Origin: an uncultured Sphingomonadaceae bacterium
GTDB lineage: Bacteria; Pseudomonadota; Alphaproteobacteria; Sphingomonadales; Sphingomonadaceae
NCBI GenBank assembly: GCA_913060895.1
Contig: CAJXSN010000020.1
Coordinates: 1-32,889 of the forward strand
Length of the DNA stretch: 32,889 nucleotides
Direction: 5' to 3'
Positions within the stretch are counted from its first letter, which is position 1, and every line of letters starts with the position of its first letter. A program made the position numbers and the translations under genes. The notes below the pieces were generated by a model. It was given only the letters and a program-made list of their open reading frames with translations, was not told where the DNA came from and searched no databases. Positions 25,524-32,889 of this stretch are shown here, piece by piece.

Positions 25524-26153
25524 ATGCGTGAACCTATTCCGGGTCCGAAGTGGATTCCTGTCTTTCTCGAAACGCTGGTTCGGACGCGGACGGTTTCCGC
25601 CGCCATGACGGCAACCGCAAGAACGCCCGGCACGATCTACGCCCAGCGTGACCGCAATCTGGCCTTTGCCAATGCATGGCGCGAGGCATTGGACGGCACT
25701 CTGTCTGTCAGCACGGCGCGCAACGTGCAGAAAAATCTGGTGGTTGCGCCCGCCAATGGCGGATGGAAGGACGCCTTTCTGAGCGCGCTTGCCGAAAATT
25801 CGAATATCAAACAGGCCGCGCAGATGGCCAATATCCCGGTGTCCACCGTCTATCGGGAGCGAAGCCGAAGCCCCGGTTTTGCGCAGAGCTGGCAGACCGC
25901 CCTGTTCGAAGGATACACCAATCTGGAGATGGAAGTGCTGGGCCATTTGCGCTGCCCCGACCCGGCAAAACCGATGGACACCGCCAATGCGCTGCGCCTG
26001 CTGGCGGCCCACCGGGACAGCTTTGCCCGCGAACAGGCGCAGCGCAAGAATGTCACCGCTGCGCAGGTGCGTGCCTCTATCGAACGCAAGGTGGAAAAAC
26101 TGCGCCAGCAGGTCGACGCGCGCCAGGCGGAGGAAGCCAATGAAGCAGGTTGA
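25524..26153 (+). CDS. Small-terminase-like DNA-binding protein
   Basis: 209 residues from the ATG at 25524, with GGGAGG upstream (25521 is also possible). Two similar helix-turn-helix-like parts are visible: near residues 18-42 (RTRTVSAAMTATARTPGTIYAQRDRN, in part) and near 85-105 (NIKQAAQMANIPVSTVYRERSRSPGFAQSW, in part). Both end in a Y-x-x-R-x-x-x-x-F-A pattern, as though duplicated. The C-terminus is a charged helix (QVRASIERKVEKLRQQVDARQAEE, in part). It overlaps the large terminase by 14 bases. The order fits gp1/small terminase of GTA and phage packaging, recognised mainly by position. Confidence 0.7.
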   Translation: MREPIPGPKWIPVFLETLVRTRTVSAAMTATARTPGTIYAQRDRNLAFANAWREALDGTLSVSTARNVQKNLVVAPANGGWKDAFLSALAENSNIKQAAQMANIPVSTVYRERSRSPGFAQSWQTALFEGYTNLEMEVLGHLRCPDPAKPMDTANALRLLAAHRDSFAREQAQRKNVTAAQVRASIERKVEKLRQQVDARQAEEANEAG

Positions 26154-27504
26154 ACCGCGCACCGATTTGTATGCGCGGGCATCCGATGCGGAAAAACAGA
26201 GCTTCGTGCGCACTCTGACACAGGATGAGCGTGAAGCCTTTGACCATGATTTCGGCAATTTCGCCCATGCCGGGCAGAAACCACCGGAACGGGCATGGAG
26301 CACATGGCTGATGATGGCCGGCCGGGGATTTGGCAAAACGCGCGCCGGGTCCGAATGGGTGAGTGAAATCACGCTGCACAATCCCGCCGCCCGCATTGCT
26401 CTGGTGGCCGCATCGCTGAGCGAAGCGCGCGCGGTTATGGTGGAGGGCGATAGCGGCCTTGTAACAATCGCCGCGCCCGGCTGCGTACCGGTGTACGAAC
26501 CATCGCTGCGGCGTTTACGCTGGCCCAATGGCGCGCAGGCCCAGCTGTTTTCTGCTAGCGAGCCGGAAAGCCTGCGCGGCCCGCAGCACAGCCATGCGTG
26601 GTGTGACGAGTTAGCCAAATGGGATAATTCCAGCGAACGCGCAAACCGGTGCTGGGACAATCTCCAACTTGGCCTGCGATTGGGCGAAGAGCCACAGACA
26701 CTGGTGACGACAACCCCCAGAGCCGTGCCGCTGGTGCAGCGTCTGGTGGATGATGCCAAAAATCACGCAGACGAAAATCATGCAGGCACTGTCGTCATCA
26801 CGGGCGGACGCACGCAGGATAATGCGGCCAACCTTTCGGCCAGTTTTCTCACCGCTGTCCGCCGCCAGTTCGGCGGGACGGCGCTGGGCCGACAGGAACT
26901 GGACGGGGAATTGCTGCGCGATGCGGAAGGCGCGTTATGGACGCGATCCTTGCTGGAACGCAGCCGGAGCGCCGGGGCCGTGCCGCCGGTGCGCCCGTGG
27001 GTGCGTGTGGTGGTGGCCGTCGATTCGCCTGCCTCGGCACGCGGCGATGCCTGCGGGATAATCGTGGCGGCAGTGGATGCTGGCGGAACAGGCTGCGTAC
27101 TGGCCGATGCCACGGTGGAGAAGGCCAGCCCCGAACGCTGGGCCGGCGCGGTGGCGGATGCGGCCAGAGCATGGTCCGCCGACCGGGTGATTGCAGAGGC
27201 CAATCAGGGCGGCGCAATGGTGGAAAGCGTGCTGCGCGCCGCCAGCATCGCGCTGCCCGTTAAACTGGTCCACGCCAGCCGCGGGAAATGCGCCCGGGCA
27301 GAGCCGGTGGCCGCCCTGTACGAAGCAGGCCGGGTGCGCCACGCAGGCCTGTTCGGCGCGCTGGAGGATCAGCTGTGCGGAATGCTTGTTGGCGGCACCT
27401 ATGAAGGGCCGGGCCGATCGCCCGACCGCGCCGACGCGCTGGTCTGGGCGCTGACCGAACTGATGCTGGGGCGGCGCAGCGAGCCATCGGTGCGGATGTT
27501 GTGA
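26140..27504 (+). CDS. Large terminase (GTA gp2-like packaging ATPase/nuclease)
   Basis: Pumps DNA into phage or GTA heads and cuts it. The 454-residue protein starts at the ATG at 26140 with GGAGGAA upstream. The Walker A block is AGRGFGKTRAGSEW (60-73), the classic GTA/terminase form, and Walker B is AWCDELAKW with D156-E157. TTTPRAVPL is the coupling motif. The C-terminal nuclease has VAVDSPASARGDACGI (near 294), VIAEANQGG and SPDRADALVWALTELML. All domains are intact. The downstream gene begins 516 bases later, a very unusual gap for this block. Confidence 0.93.
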   Translation: MKQVEPRTDLYARASDAEKQSFVRTLTQDEREAFDHDFGNFAHAGQKPPERAWSTWLMMAGRGFGKTRAGSEWVSEITLHNPAARIALVAASLSEARAVMVEGDSGLVTIAAPGCVPVYEPSLRRLRWPNGAQAQLFSASEPESLRGPQHSHAWCDELAKWDNSSERANRCWDNLQLGLRLGEEPQTLVTTTPRAVPLVQRLVDDAKNHADENHAGTVVITGGRTQDNAANLSASFLTAVRRQFGGTALGRQELDGELLRDAEGALWTRSLLERSRSAGAVPPVRPWVRVVVAVDSPASARGDACGIIVAAVDAGGTGCVLADATVEKASPERWAGAVADAARAWSADRVIAEANQGGAMVESVLRAASIALPVKLVHASRGKCARAEPVAALYEAGRVRHAGLFGALEDQLCGMLVGGTYEGPGRSPDRADALVWALTELMLGRRSEPSVRML

Positions 27505-28020
27505 GAAAAGCCAGAACGAATTTTCCACACGATATTTTTTGCAACTTTGGCAAGCGTATGCAAATTGCATTTGTCCAAGTTGGATATAACCAACTGGATA
27601 AGTGGTAGCCGCCCTACCGCTTAGTTCACTTTAGAATAAAAACGACAACTGGTTGGGCCAGCGCCGGGTGTGAGCTGTTACGAGCTCCTCCCGGCCAAAC
27701 CGCCAGCGCTTATAAGGCCGGGTGTGAGCTGTTACGAGCTCCTCCCGGCCAAACCGCCAGCGCTTATAAGAACGTACGAATACGCGCTGCATAAGCCACC
27801 GCCTTTCTTAATACAGGTCTGAGCCTGCACTCCGGTTGGCACGATTACCTCCGCCGCCGTTCAGAGGCGCACGATCCGGGAAAAAGACGGTAGGACGACT
27901 ACCGATTCGGACTATCGGCCACTGGCCGTGTGAGTCGCAATATCAAAATGCCATTTTGTTCTCACCGTTGGGGATAACCCACACGGAAAAACATCCTTTT
28001 GCGAAAAAAAAGGAAATCCC
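27505..28020. other. 516-base structured gap in the GTA block
   Basis: No open frame is convincing. The region has many inverted repeats: ATGCAA-A-TTGCAT near 27559, AGTTGG-ATATAA-CCAACT near 27580, two long hairpins in the 54-base repeats (27663-27770), CGGTAG-GACGA-CTACCG near 27887, CGGCC-ACT-GGCCG near 27917, and CCGT-T-GGG...CCC-A-C-ACGG near 27963-27984, just before the A-rich ribosome site AAAAAAAAGGA of the next gene. The first 140 bases are AT-rich. It could be a folded leader or an RNA gene. Confidence 0.5.
27663..27770. repeat. Perfect 2 x 54 bp tandem repeat with internal hairpin
   Basis: Two identical 54-base units, 27663-27716 and 27717-27770, each starting GCCGGGTGTGAGCTG and ending CCAGCGCTTATAAG. 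Each unit can fold: GCCGGG pairs with CCCGGC, and inside GAGCT pairs with AGCTC around the loop GTTACG. There are no spacers and only two copies, so it is not CRISPR. It may be a protein-binding array, a tandem RNA element or a short-read collapse of a longer array. Confidence 0.9.
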
Positions 28021-28626
28021 ATGTCATTCCTCGATACCCTGTCCTCCGCCTTCAAGGGCGGGGGCGGACCCCGTGTGCCTTTGAACAAGGCTGTTCCCAC
28101 TGGATATGTCTCGCCCTGGGCGGCCACTTTTGATGGCGGAACGGGTCGCCCCGCGTACAACTACACCGCCGCGCTGCAGCATGGCTTTATCGAAAACCCG
28201 GTGGCCCAGCGCGCCGTGCGGATCGTGGCGGAAGGTGTCGGCAGCGCGCCGCTGTCCGATACCGACCCGGACCTGAGCGCGCTTCTGCAAGCCCCCTCCG
28301 CCGGGCAATCGCTCAGGCAGATCGGGCACCCGTTCGACGCGCCGTCCGATTACGCATTACGGACCCTGTCCACCGGCCCTCTGCTGGAAAGCCTCCGCGA
28401 CTGCCCTGCGCGCCGCTTGCGTCGGACCGCTGACGACCGGACAGGCGATATTGTGCTGTGCGCTGTGGGCCCGGCCCAGAGCCATCTCGTTATCATCGAC
28501 CGGAACCGGGCCCCGGATGCCCGCGCCCAAACAACCTTCATCCATGCCCATGCCGGTCTTCGACGCGTCGTGCGCACGCCGGGCCGCCCGCCGTGGCCGG
28601 TAGTCGCGCGCTGGCGGATGGACTGA
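28021..28626 (+). pseudogene. Portal N-terminus fused to NlpC/P60 peptidase C-terminus
   Basis: 201 residues in one open frame. Residues 1-98 match the start of HK97/GTA portal proteins (gp3): PTGYVSPWAATFDGG, HGFIENPVAQRAVRIVAEGVGSAP and LLQAPSAGQSL. Residues about 100-201 match the C-terminal part of the GTA NlpC/P60 cell-wall peptidase (gp14): IGHPFDAPSDYALRTLSTGP, TGDIVLCAVGPAQSHLVI and FIHAHAGLRRVVRTPGRPPWPV. The catalytic cysteine of the peptidase would lie before the join and is lost; the histidine H155 remains. About 300 portal residues and every gene normally between gp3 and gp14 are missing. The join is near 28315. Non-functional in both roles. Deletion or assembly collapse. Confidence 0.85.
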
Positions 28627-28647
28627 TAGGACCAAGGACCCGTTATT

Positions 28648-30840
28648 ATGGCTACTCTTCTCCTCACCGCTGCCGGTACGCTGGTGGGCGGCCCGCTGGG
28701 CGGCGCAATCGGGGCGCTGGCCGGTCGCCGGATCGATGGCGCCATATTTGGCAGCCCTTCACGCGATGGCCCCCGCCTCAAGGAACTGGATGCCACCACC
28801 TCCAGCTATGGCAGCGCACTTCCCCGCCATCACGGCGTGTCGCGCTGTGGCGGCACGATCATCTGGGCAACCGACCTTGTCGAAAACAGCGAAAGCAGCG
28901 GCGGCAAGGGCAGGCCATCGACCACCACTTACAGCTACACCGTCTCCTTTGCCGTCGCCCTGTCCAGCCGCCCGATAGAAAGCATCGGGCGCATCTGGGC
29001 GGATGGCAATCTGCTGCGCGGGGCAGGCGGCGATCTGAAAACGGGTGGCGCATTCCGTTTCTATCGCGGCCATGCCGACCAGGATCCTGATCCCCTGATT
29101 GCCTCTGCCGAAGGGCCCTCTGCCCCGGCCTTTCGCGGGCTGGCCTATGCGGTGTTCGAAGACCTGCAACTGGGTGATTTCGGCAATCGCATCCCCGCCC
29201 TGACCTTCGAGATCGTGGCCGATAGCGGTAATGTGCAGCTGGCCGCACTGGCGCGCCCGTCCGCCACTACGGTGCTGGCGGATGCAGAGCTTGCAGGACT
29301 ACAAGGCTACACTGCCGAAAGCGGGTCTGCAGCGCAGGATCTGGCCACGATCGGGCAGCTCTATCCACTCGCGTTCGATGTTTCGGGCAGCACGCTGGAA
29401 ATATCGAGCATTGCCGATCTGGATGCGCAGACGGCCAGCGGCCTTCCTCCCGAACGCGTGGTCGCCCGGGACAATGAAAATGGCGGACAGGATTATGGCC
29501 AGCGCGCAGGCCTCGCCATGCACCGCGCCAATGCCGCACGCCCGACCATTGGCGGCGTGCGCCATTACGATCCGGCACGCGATTACCAGCCGGGTATCCA
29601 GCGACTGGACGGGCGCGCCGCGGCCGGAAGAGCGGAGATAATCGAATTCCCCGCTACGCTGGCAGCAGGCCGGGCAAAGGCTCTGGCGGTACAGGCTGCC
29701 CGCAGCAGCACAGCCGCGCGCGAGACAGTCGCGTGGCGCATGGCCGAGATCGATCCGGCAATCCGGCCAGGGCGTCTGGTCACGCTGCCCGGCCAGCCCG
29801 GCCATTACCGTGTGACCGGTTGGGAATGGCGCGAACGCTCGGTAGAGCTTGAATTGCTGCGCCACTCCTTTCCCTCGGCGCTGGCGCCCGCCACCGATCC
29901 GGGCAGAATCGCGCCGCCCGATGATCGTCTGGCAGGCCCGACCCGTTTGGCTGCCTTCGGATTGCCGTGGGACGGAAACGGCAGCGCTGGCACGGCCCAG
30001 CTGTTTGCGGCAGTGACCACCTCTGCCGGCAGAGGCAGGGCCTCGCTCTATTCCGTCACCGGCAATTCTCTTGAATCGATTGGCTCCAGCCGGGGGGCCC
30101 CCGTGCAGGGAACGCTCACGGCTCCGCTCGAGCCGTCAAAGGCCGTCCGCTTTGAACCCCATGCGGCTCTGGAGCTCGCACTTGCGGGACCGGACGACCA
30201 TCTCCCCCTGGCTTCGCTGGAAGCCATCGCCAACGGCGCGAACCGAATGCTGGTCGGCACAGAAGTGCTCCAGTTTGCCATGCCGGTGCCCCTGGGTGGC
30301 GGTAATTGGCGGCTGGAGGGATTGCTGCGCGGACGCGGCGGAACAGAAGGGGCCGCAATGGCCGGTCACGAGGCTGGCGTAGTTGCCGTGATGCTGAACG
30401 ACCGGCTGGTATCGCTCGATCCGGCACTTGCCGGGAACCCCGGCCCAGCCATCGCGGCGACCGGTCTGGGCGACGACGAGCCGGTGCAGGCCGTGATCGC
30501 GAATGCCGGCTTGTCCTTGAAGCCTCTCACACCCGTCCATGCAGCAACACTCCGGCAAAGCGATGGAAGCCTCACCCTGTGTTGGACACGCCGGGCAAGA
30601 GGCTCCTGGAGTTGGCGTAGCGGTGTCGACGTGCCGCTGGTGGAGGAAAGCGAATCCTATCTTGTCGGCATCGGTCCTGTGTCCGCTCCGTTGGTGACAT
30701 GGGGGACGTCCACGCCCCGTCTCGAACTGACAGCAGATACAGTCGCCTCCCTCGTTTCGGACCACTCCGGCGAAACCATCTGGATTTGCCAACAGGGCAC
30801 TTTTGCCATGTCGGACCCGCTTGCCCTTCTCACGCTCTGA
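28648..30840 (+). CDS. GTA/phage baseplate-tail protein (gp15-like, sphingomonad form)
   Basis: 730 residues from the ATG at 28648, ACCAAGGA upstream. The N-terminus is glycine-rich (GTLVGGPLGGAIGALAGRRIDGAIFG), followed by SYGSALPRHHGVSRCGGTIIWATDLVE and TTTYSYTVSFAVALSSRPIESIGRIWADGNLLRG (in part), the hallmark of the phage-tail/GTA protein linked to host-receptor tip assembly. The C-terminal half has the baseplate fibre-binding part: LLRGRGGTEGAA and WTRRARGSWSWRSGVDVPL. Rhodobacter gp15 is about 1,300 residues; shorter forms of about 700-750 occur in sphingomonads as far as I recall, so this is probably complete. It follows the truncated peptidase fusion by 21 bases. Confidence 0.87.
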   Translation: MATLLLTAAGTLVGGPLGGAIGALAGRRIDGAIFGSPSRDGPRLKELDATTSSYGSALPRHHGVSRCGGTIIWATDLVENSESSGGKGRPSTTTYSYTVSFAVALSSRPIESIGRIWADGNLLRGAGGDLKTGGAFRFYRGHADQDPDPLIASAEGPSAPAFRGLAYAVFEDLQLGDFGNRIPALTFEIVADSGNVQLAALARPSATTVLADAELAGLQGYTAESGSAAQDLATIGQLYPLAFDVSGSTLEISSIADLDAQTASGLPPERVVARDNENGGQDYGQRAGLAMHRANAARPTIGGVRHYDPARDYQPGIQRLDGRAAAGRAEIIEFPATLAAGRAKALAVQAARSSTAARETVAWRMAEIDPAIRPGRLVTLPGQPGHYRVTGWEWRERSVELELLRHSFPSALAPATDPGRIAPPDDRLAGPTRLAAFGLPWDGNGSAGTAQLFAAVTTSAGRGRASLYSVTGNSLESIGSSRGAPVQGTLTAPLEPSKAVRFEPHAALELALAGPDDHLPLASLEAIANGANRMLVGTEVLQFAMPVPLGGGNWRLEGLLRGRGGTEGAAMAGHEAGVVAVMLNDRLVSLDPALAGNPGPAIAATGLGDDEPVQAVIANAGLSLKPLTPVHAATLRQSDGSLTLCWTRRARGSWSWRSGVDVPLVEESESYLVGIGPVSAPLVTWGTSTPRLELTADTVASLVSDHSGETIWICQQGTFAMSDPLALLTL

Positions 30841-30897
30841 ACCACCCGTGCGCGCTTCCGACAGGTGTGCCCGACCGTAATTGCGAAAGGATATTCA

Positions 30898-31347
30898 ATG
30901 ACTCAACCGATCTCCCATGCCTCGCGCACGGTGCGATACGATCTGCCTCTGCTGTTTGCCGGACAGGCGCAGAAGGAATTTACCGTGAATAATGCGCTGA
31001 CCCGTGTGTCCACCCTGCTGCATCCCGCTGTGGAGGGCGAATCAGCTGCGCCGCCTGCCGATCCCGTAGATGGAGAGTGCTGGCAGGTCGCCTCGCCGGC
31101 CTCCGACGCATGGGCCGGGCAGGAAGGGGCGATTGCGTGCCGGACCGACGCTGCGTGGGTTTTTATCCAGCCTTCCATTGGTCTGCGCTGTTACGATAAA
31201 GCGGCCGGCACAACCCTGCTGTTTGACGGAACATGGCAGCGGCCGGAGGCACTTGCACCGGCAAGCGGAGGCACGACGCAGGATACAGAGGCCCGCGCCG
31301 CCATTGCCTCCCTCATCGCATCTCTCGAACAATCCGGCCTCATTTGA
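30898..31347 (+). CDS. DUF2793 protein (GTA-associated)
   Basis: 149 residues from the ATG at 30898 (MTQPISHASRTVRYDLPLLFAGQAQKEFTVNNAL, in part), with GAAAGGA upstream. The upstream in-frame ATG at 30865 would add 11 unrelated residues. DUF2793 signatures are the QAQKEFTVNNALTR block and the C-terminal GLRCYDKAAGTTLLFDGTWQRP. The family is found at the 3' end of sphingomonad GTA clusters; it may be a fibre or head decoration component, but its role is not established. The C-terminus is a helix, EARAAIASLIASLEQSG. Confidence 0.88.
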   Translation: MTQPISHASRTVRYDLPLLFAGQAQKEFTVNNALTRVSTLLHPAVEGESAAPPADPVDGECWQVASPASDAWAGQEGAIACRTDAAWVFIQPSIGLRCYDKAAGTTLLFDGTWQRPEALAPASGGTTQDTEARAAIASLIASLEQSGLI

Positions 31348-31566
31348 TTCGGAGTTTCCTGATCTTTTCAAAATTTCCGGAACCTTTTCGCGAACTTGCC
31401 GTTTGCAGACCTAAGACGGGAAAAACAGACATTTTGTCACGCAAAACCGCCAATCGCGGTATTCTTGCAACAGTCTGACATCGATGTTTGCTTGCCTCGC
31501 CTTTGTTGAAAAGTTAGACAAGGGGCCTCTTGGTGGCTCCAATTCGCTTTAAAGGGGAATTTTATA
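31348..31566. other. 219-base intergenic region before the barrel gene
   Basis: No gene is visible. The sequence is less GC-rich than its neighbours and holds the strong ribosome site AAAGGGGAA at the right edge. I see no confident promoter or terminator. It separates the GTA block from the outer membrane protein. Confidence 0.5.
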
Positions 31567-32270
31567 ATGCGGAAACTCGTCATAGGTATGGCGATGGCGT
31601 CGACGATGCTTGCAACGTCGGCCCATGCCCGCGAAGATGCGTGGTACGTCGAATTCGACGGCGGCGTAATGCTCGTGGAAGACTTCGATCTCGACATTAA
31701 CGGTCAGGCTGATGACCTTTCTATCGATCACACTGAAGGTTACGACTTCGGCGGTATCGTAGGTTACGACTTCGGCGGCGCTCGCCTCGAAGCCGAGGCC
31801 AGCTACCGTGAAGCTGATATCGACACGGTTACTGTCGGCGCTACGGGCTTCCCCAGTGGCTCTCCGGCTGCCCTTACACCTGCTGGCGCTTATCCCGCTG
31901 GCGGCAGTGCCAATGCACTCAGTTTCATGATCAACGGTCTGGCTGATTTTGGTCCCGATGATGGCCTTCAGGCCTTCCTTGGTGGCGGTGTTGGCGTGGC
32001 GCGCACTGATGTGAACGCTACAATCAACACAAGTGCCGGTGACGGTATTGATGATTCGGACACCGGTTTCGCATGGCAGCTTCTTGCTGGCGTTCGTGCT
32101 CCGCTGACCGAGACCATCGATGTCGGTCTTCGGTACCGCATGTTTACGGCTGACGATGTTTCTGTCATCGATCGGGCGGGTCGTGAGGTCGACGGGAAAT
32201 TCCGTTCGCATTCGATCATGGGTACGTTGGCAATCAACTTTGGCTCGGCTCCGCCGCCGCCGCCTCCGCC
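31567..32270 (+). CDS. OmpA-like outer membrane barrel protein (truncated by chimeric join)
   Basis: Starts MRKLVIGMAMASTMLATSAHA with signal cleavage after AHA. About 210 residues of eight-strand OmpA-type barrel follow: WYVEFDGGVMLVEDFDLDI, EGYDFGGIVGYDFGGARLEAEASYRE, LQAFLGGGVGVARTDVN, VGLRYRMFTADDV, and finally HSIMGTLAINFGSA before a proline linker. Alternating polar/hydrophobic strands and a GGT/GTT-rich codon use suggest high expression. A C-terminal OmpA peptidoglycan-binding domain should come after PPPPPPP but is replaced at about 32251-32270 by unrelated DNA. The bacterial gene therefore ends artificially. Confidence 0.85.
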
Positions 32271-32710
32271 ACTGCCGCTGCCCGCGTTGTTGGGCGACGG
32301 ACCGCGTTGCGGCGGTGGACTGGCAAAGCGTCGACCAGGTCCATTGTTCATATTATTACTATTGTTATTGCTATTGCTATTATTGTTGCTATTGTTGGGC
32401 GGGAGATTGGGTGAATGGTTGCGTTGCTGTTGTTGTTGCCACTCTTCGTATTCATATTTGGCTTTGGCCCATGCTTTGTATTCTTCAGGAGAAGCACCAG
32501 GTCGTAAAACACCAGGTGGTGATGGACTATGTTATTTTATTATATTATTTTTATAAAGAAATATAAACATAATAAAAATAAATAATATGGAAATTACGCT
32601 GTGCGAGAAGGTGAAGAGAGTATGGCATTGGAAGAAGGAGGTGCGGTGTTGGGAGAGGCGTTGGGTTGCACCAAAGGTTCCACTGTTAAATACACCAACA
32701 CTTCGTCCAT
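32255..32710 (-). other. Eukaryote-like gene fragment, two exons, foreign to the bacterial contig
   Basis: On the minus strand an ATG at 32710 (context ACGATGG) opens MDEVLVYLTVEPLVQPNASP and runs 37 codons plus two bases to 32598. A candidate intron of 71 bases (32597 to 32527) begins GTAATT, is very AT-rich and ends ACATAG. The joined frame continues as PSPPGVLRPGASPEEYKAWA, then KAKYEYEEWQQQQQRNHSPN, an Asn/Ser-rich run, NNGPGRRFASPPPQRGP and a Gly-rich stretch to about 32255. Without splicing the first frame stops at GCG-TAA after 38 codons. GC content, homopolymer Gln/Asn and splice signals are eukaryotic. I do not recognise the protein. Confidence 0.65.
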
Positions 32711-32841
32711 CGTGTCAAACGTCAAGCGTGTGTTGGATATGTCGATGACAATGTACTACGAAATAGCAAATGAAACGACATTGTGTGAGATGAGCGAGAA
32801 AGAAACAACACACGACAGACGCAGCACAAACATACTTGAGC

Positions 32842-32889
32842 CTGTCTCTTATACACATCTGACGCTGCCGACGATCTACTCTGTGTAGA
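32842..32889. other. Illumina Nextera P5-side adapter with i5 index
   Basis: 32842-32874 is the mosaic end CTGTCTCTTATACACATCT plus the read-1 adapter; 32875-32882 (TCTACTCT) fits the reverse complement of i5 index AGAGTAGA (commonly S504), and GTGTAGA (32883-32889) begins the P5 oligo. Translated, it gives the contaminant peptide VSYTHLTLPT, which appears at the end of the last plus-strand frame. Together with the left end, it shows untrimmed adapter reads at both contig ends. Index identities are from memory of the kit. Confidence 0.98.

Noticed and set aside
27663-27770. CRISPR array
   Set aside because: Only two 54-base copies directly joined, no spacers and no cas genes.
28648-30840. 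Truncation of the gp15-like protein because it is shorter than the Rhodobacter form
   Set aside because: Start and end are clean and the length agrees with what I recall for sphingomonad versions.
32255-32710. Horizontal transfer of a eukaryotic gene into the bacterium
   Set aside because: The switch falls in a low-complexity CCG stretch next to a contig end with adapter, so an assembly chimera is the simpler reading.
32601-32888. Plus-strand frame ending VSYTHLTLPT
   Set aside because: The end is translated adapter, and the opposite strand gives a better eukaryotic exon with start and splice signals.

Overview
The window is an assembled contig from a GC-rich alphaproteobacterium. Gene content points to Sphingomonadales, most likely an Erythrobacteraceae-like marine lineage: serine palmitoyltransferase with its own acyl carrier protein, DivK next to DUF3572, DUF4112, a DksA variant without a zinc finger, and a sphingomonad-style gene transfer agent (GTA) block. 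This assignment is inferred from gene families, not from a marker gene. Both ends carry complete Illumina Nextera library adapters with readable index sequences (1-50 and 32842-32889), so both ends are assembly ends and not biological boundaries.

Layout: 51-2264 is malic enzyme MaeB (minus strand, C-terminus cut off by the adapter), divergent from mutS (2382-5027). Then come a small secreted or anchored protein, a DUF202 membrane protein and a disordered hydrophilic protein. A minus-strand run follows (6383-9007): 3-hydroxybutyryl-CoA dehydrogenase, PduO-type cobalamin adenosyltransferase, a two-helix membrane protein and GluQRS. An HNH nuclease sits at 9156-9764. The minus-strand operon kynA-kynB-kynU (9796-12472) has 4-base overlaps and encodes tryptophan to anthranilate. 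Next are DUF4112, a solute-binding lipoprotein, a PilZ protein, DksA and a Sel1-like protein. A tightly overlapping minus-strand operon (16161-19482) reads DUF3572, HAD hydrolase, RidA, glycerophosphodiesterase, FemAB/GNAT-like protein. divK is divergent from it. A sphingolipid operon, acp-spt-large unknown membrane protein, covers 20053-23262.

After an AT-rich stretch with a tiny secreted Cys-containing protein (23639-23854), an unexplained tRNA-T-arm-like element, OsmC and YqaA, the contig enters a GTA or defective phage block (25524-31347). It has a small-terminase-like protein, large terminase, a 516-base hairpin-rich gap with a perfect 2 x 54 bp tandem repeat, a portal fragment fused in frame to the tail of an NlpC/P60 peptidase, the large baseplate/tail protein, and DUF2793. 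All head, tape-measure and most tail genes expected between portal and peptidase are absent. This is either an internal deletion of the GTA or a collapsed assembly.

The right end (31567-32841) starts as an OmpA-like barrel gene and changes, inside a CCG-rich proline linker, into DNA that reads as a eukaryotic gene on the minus strand: a start codon, a short AT-rich candidate intron, then a Gln/Asn-rich exon. The simplest reading is a chimeric join between the bacterial contig and DNA from a eukaryote in the same library, possibly an algal host.
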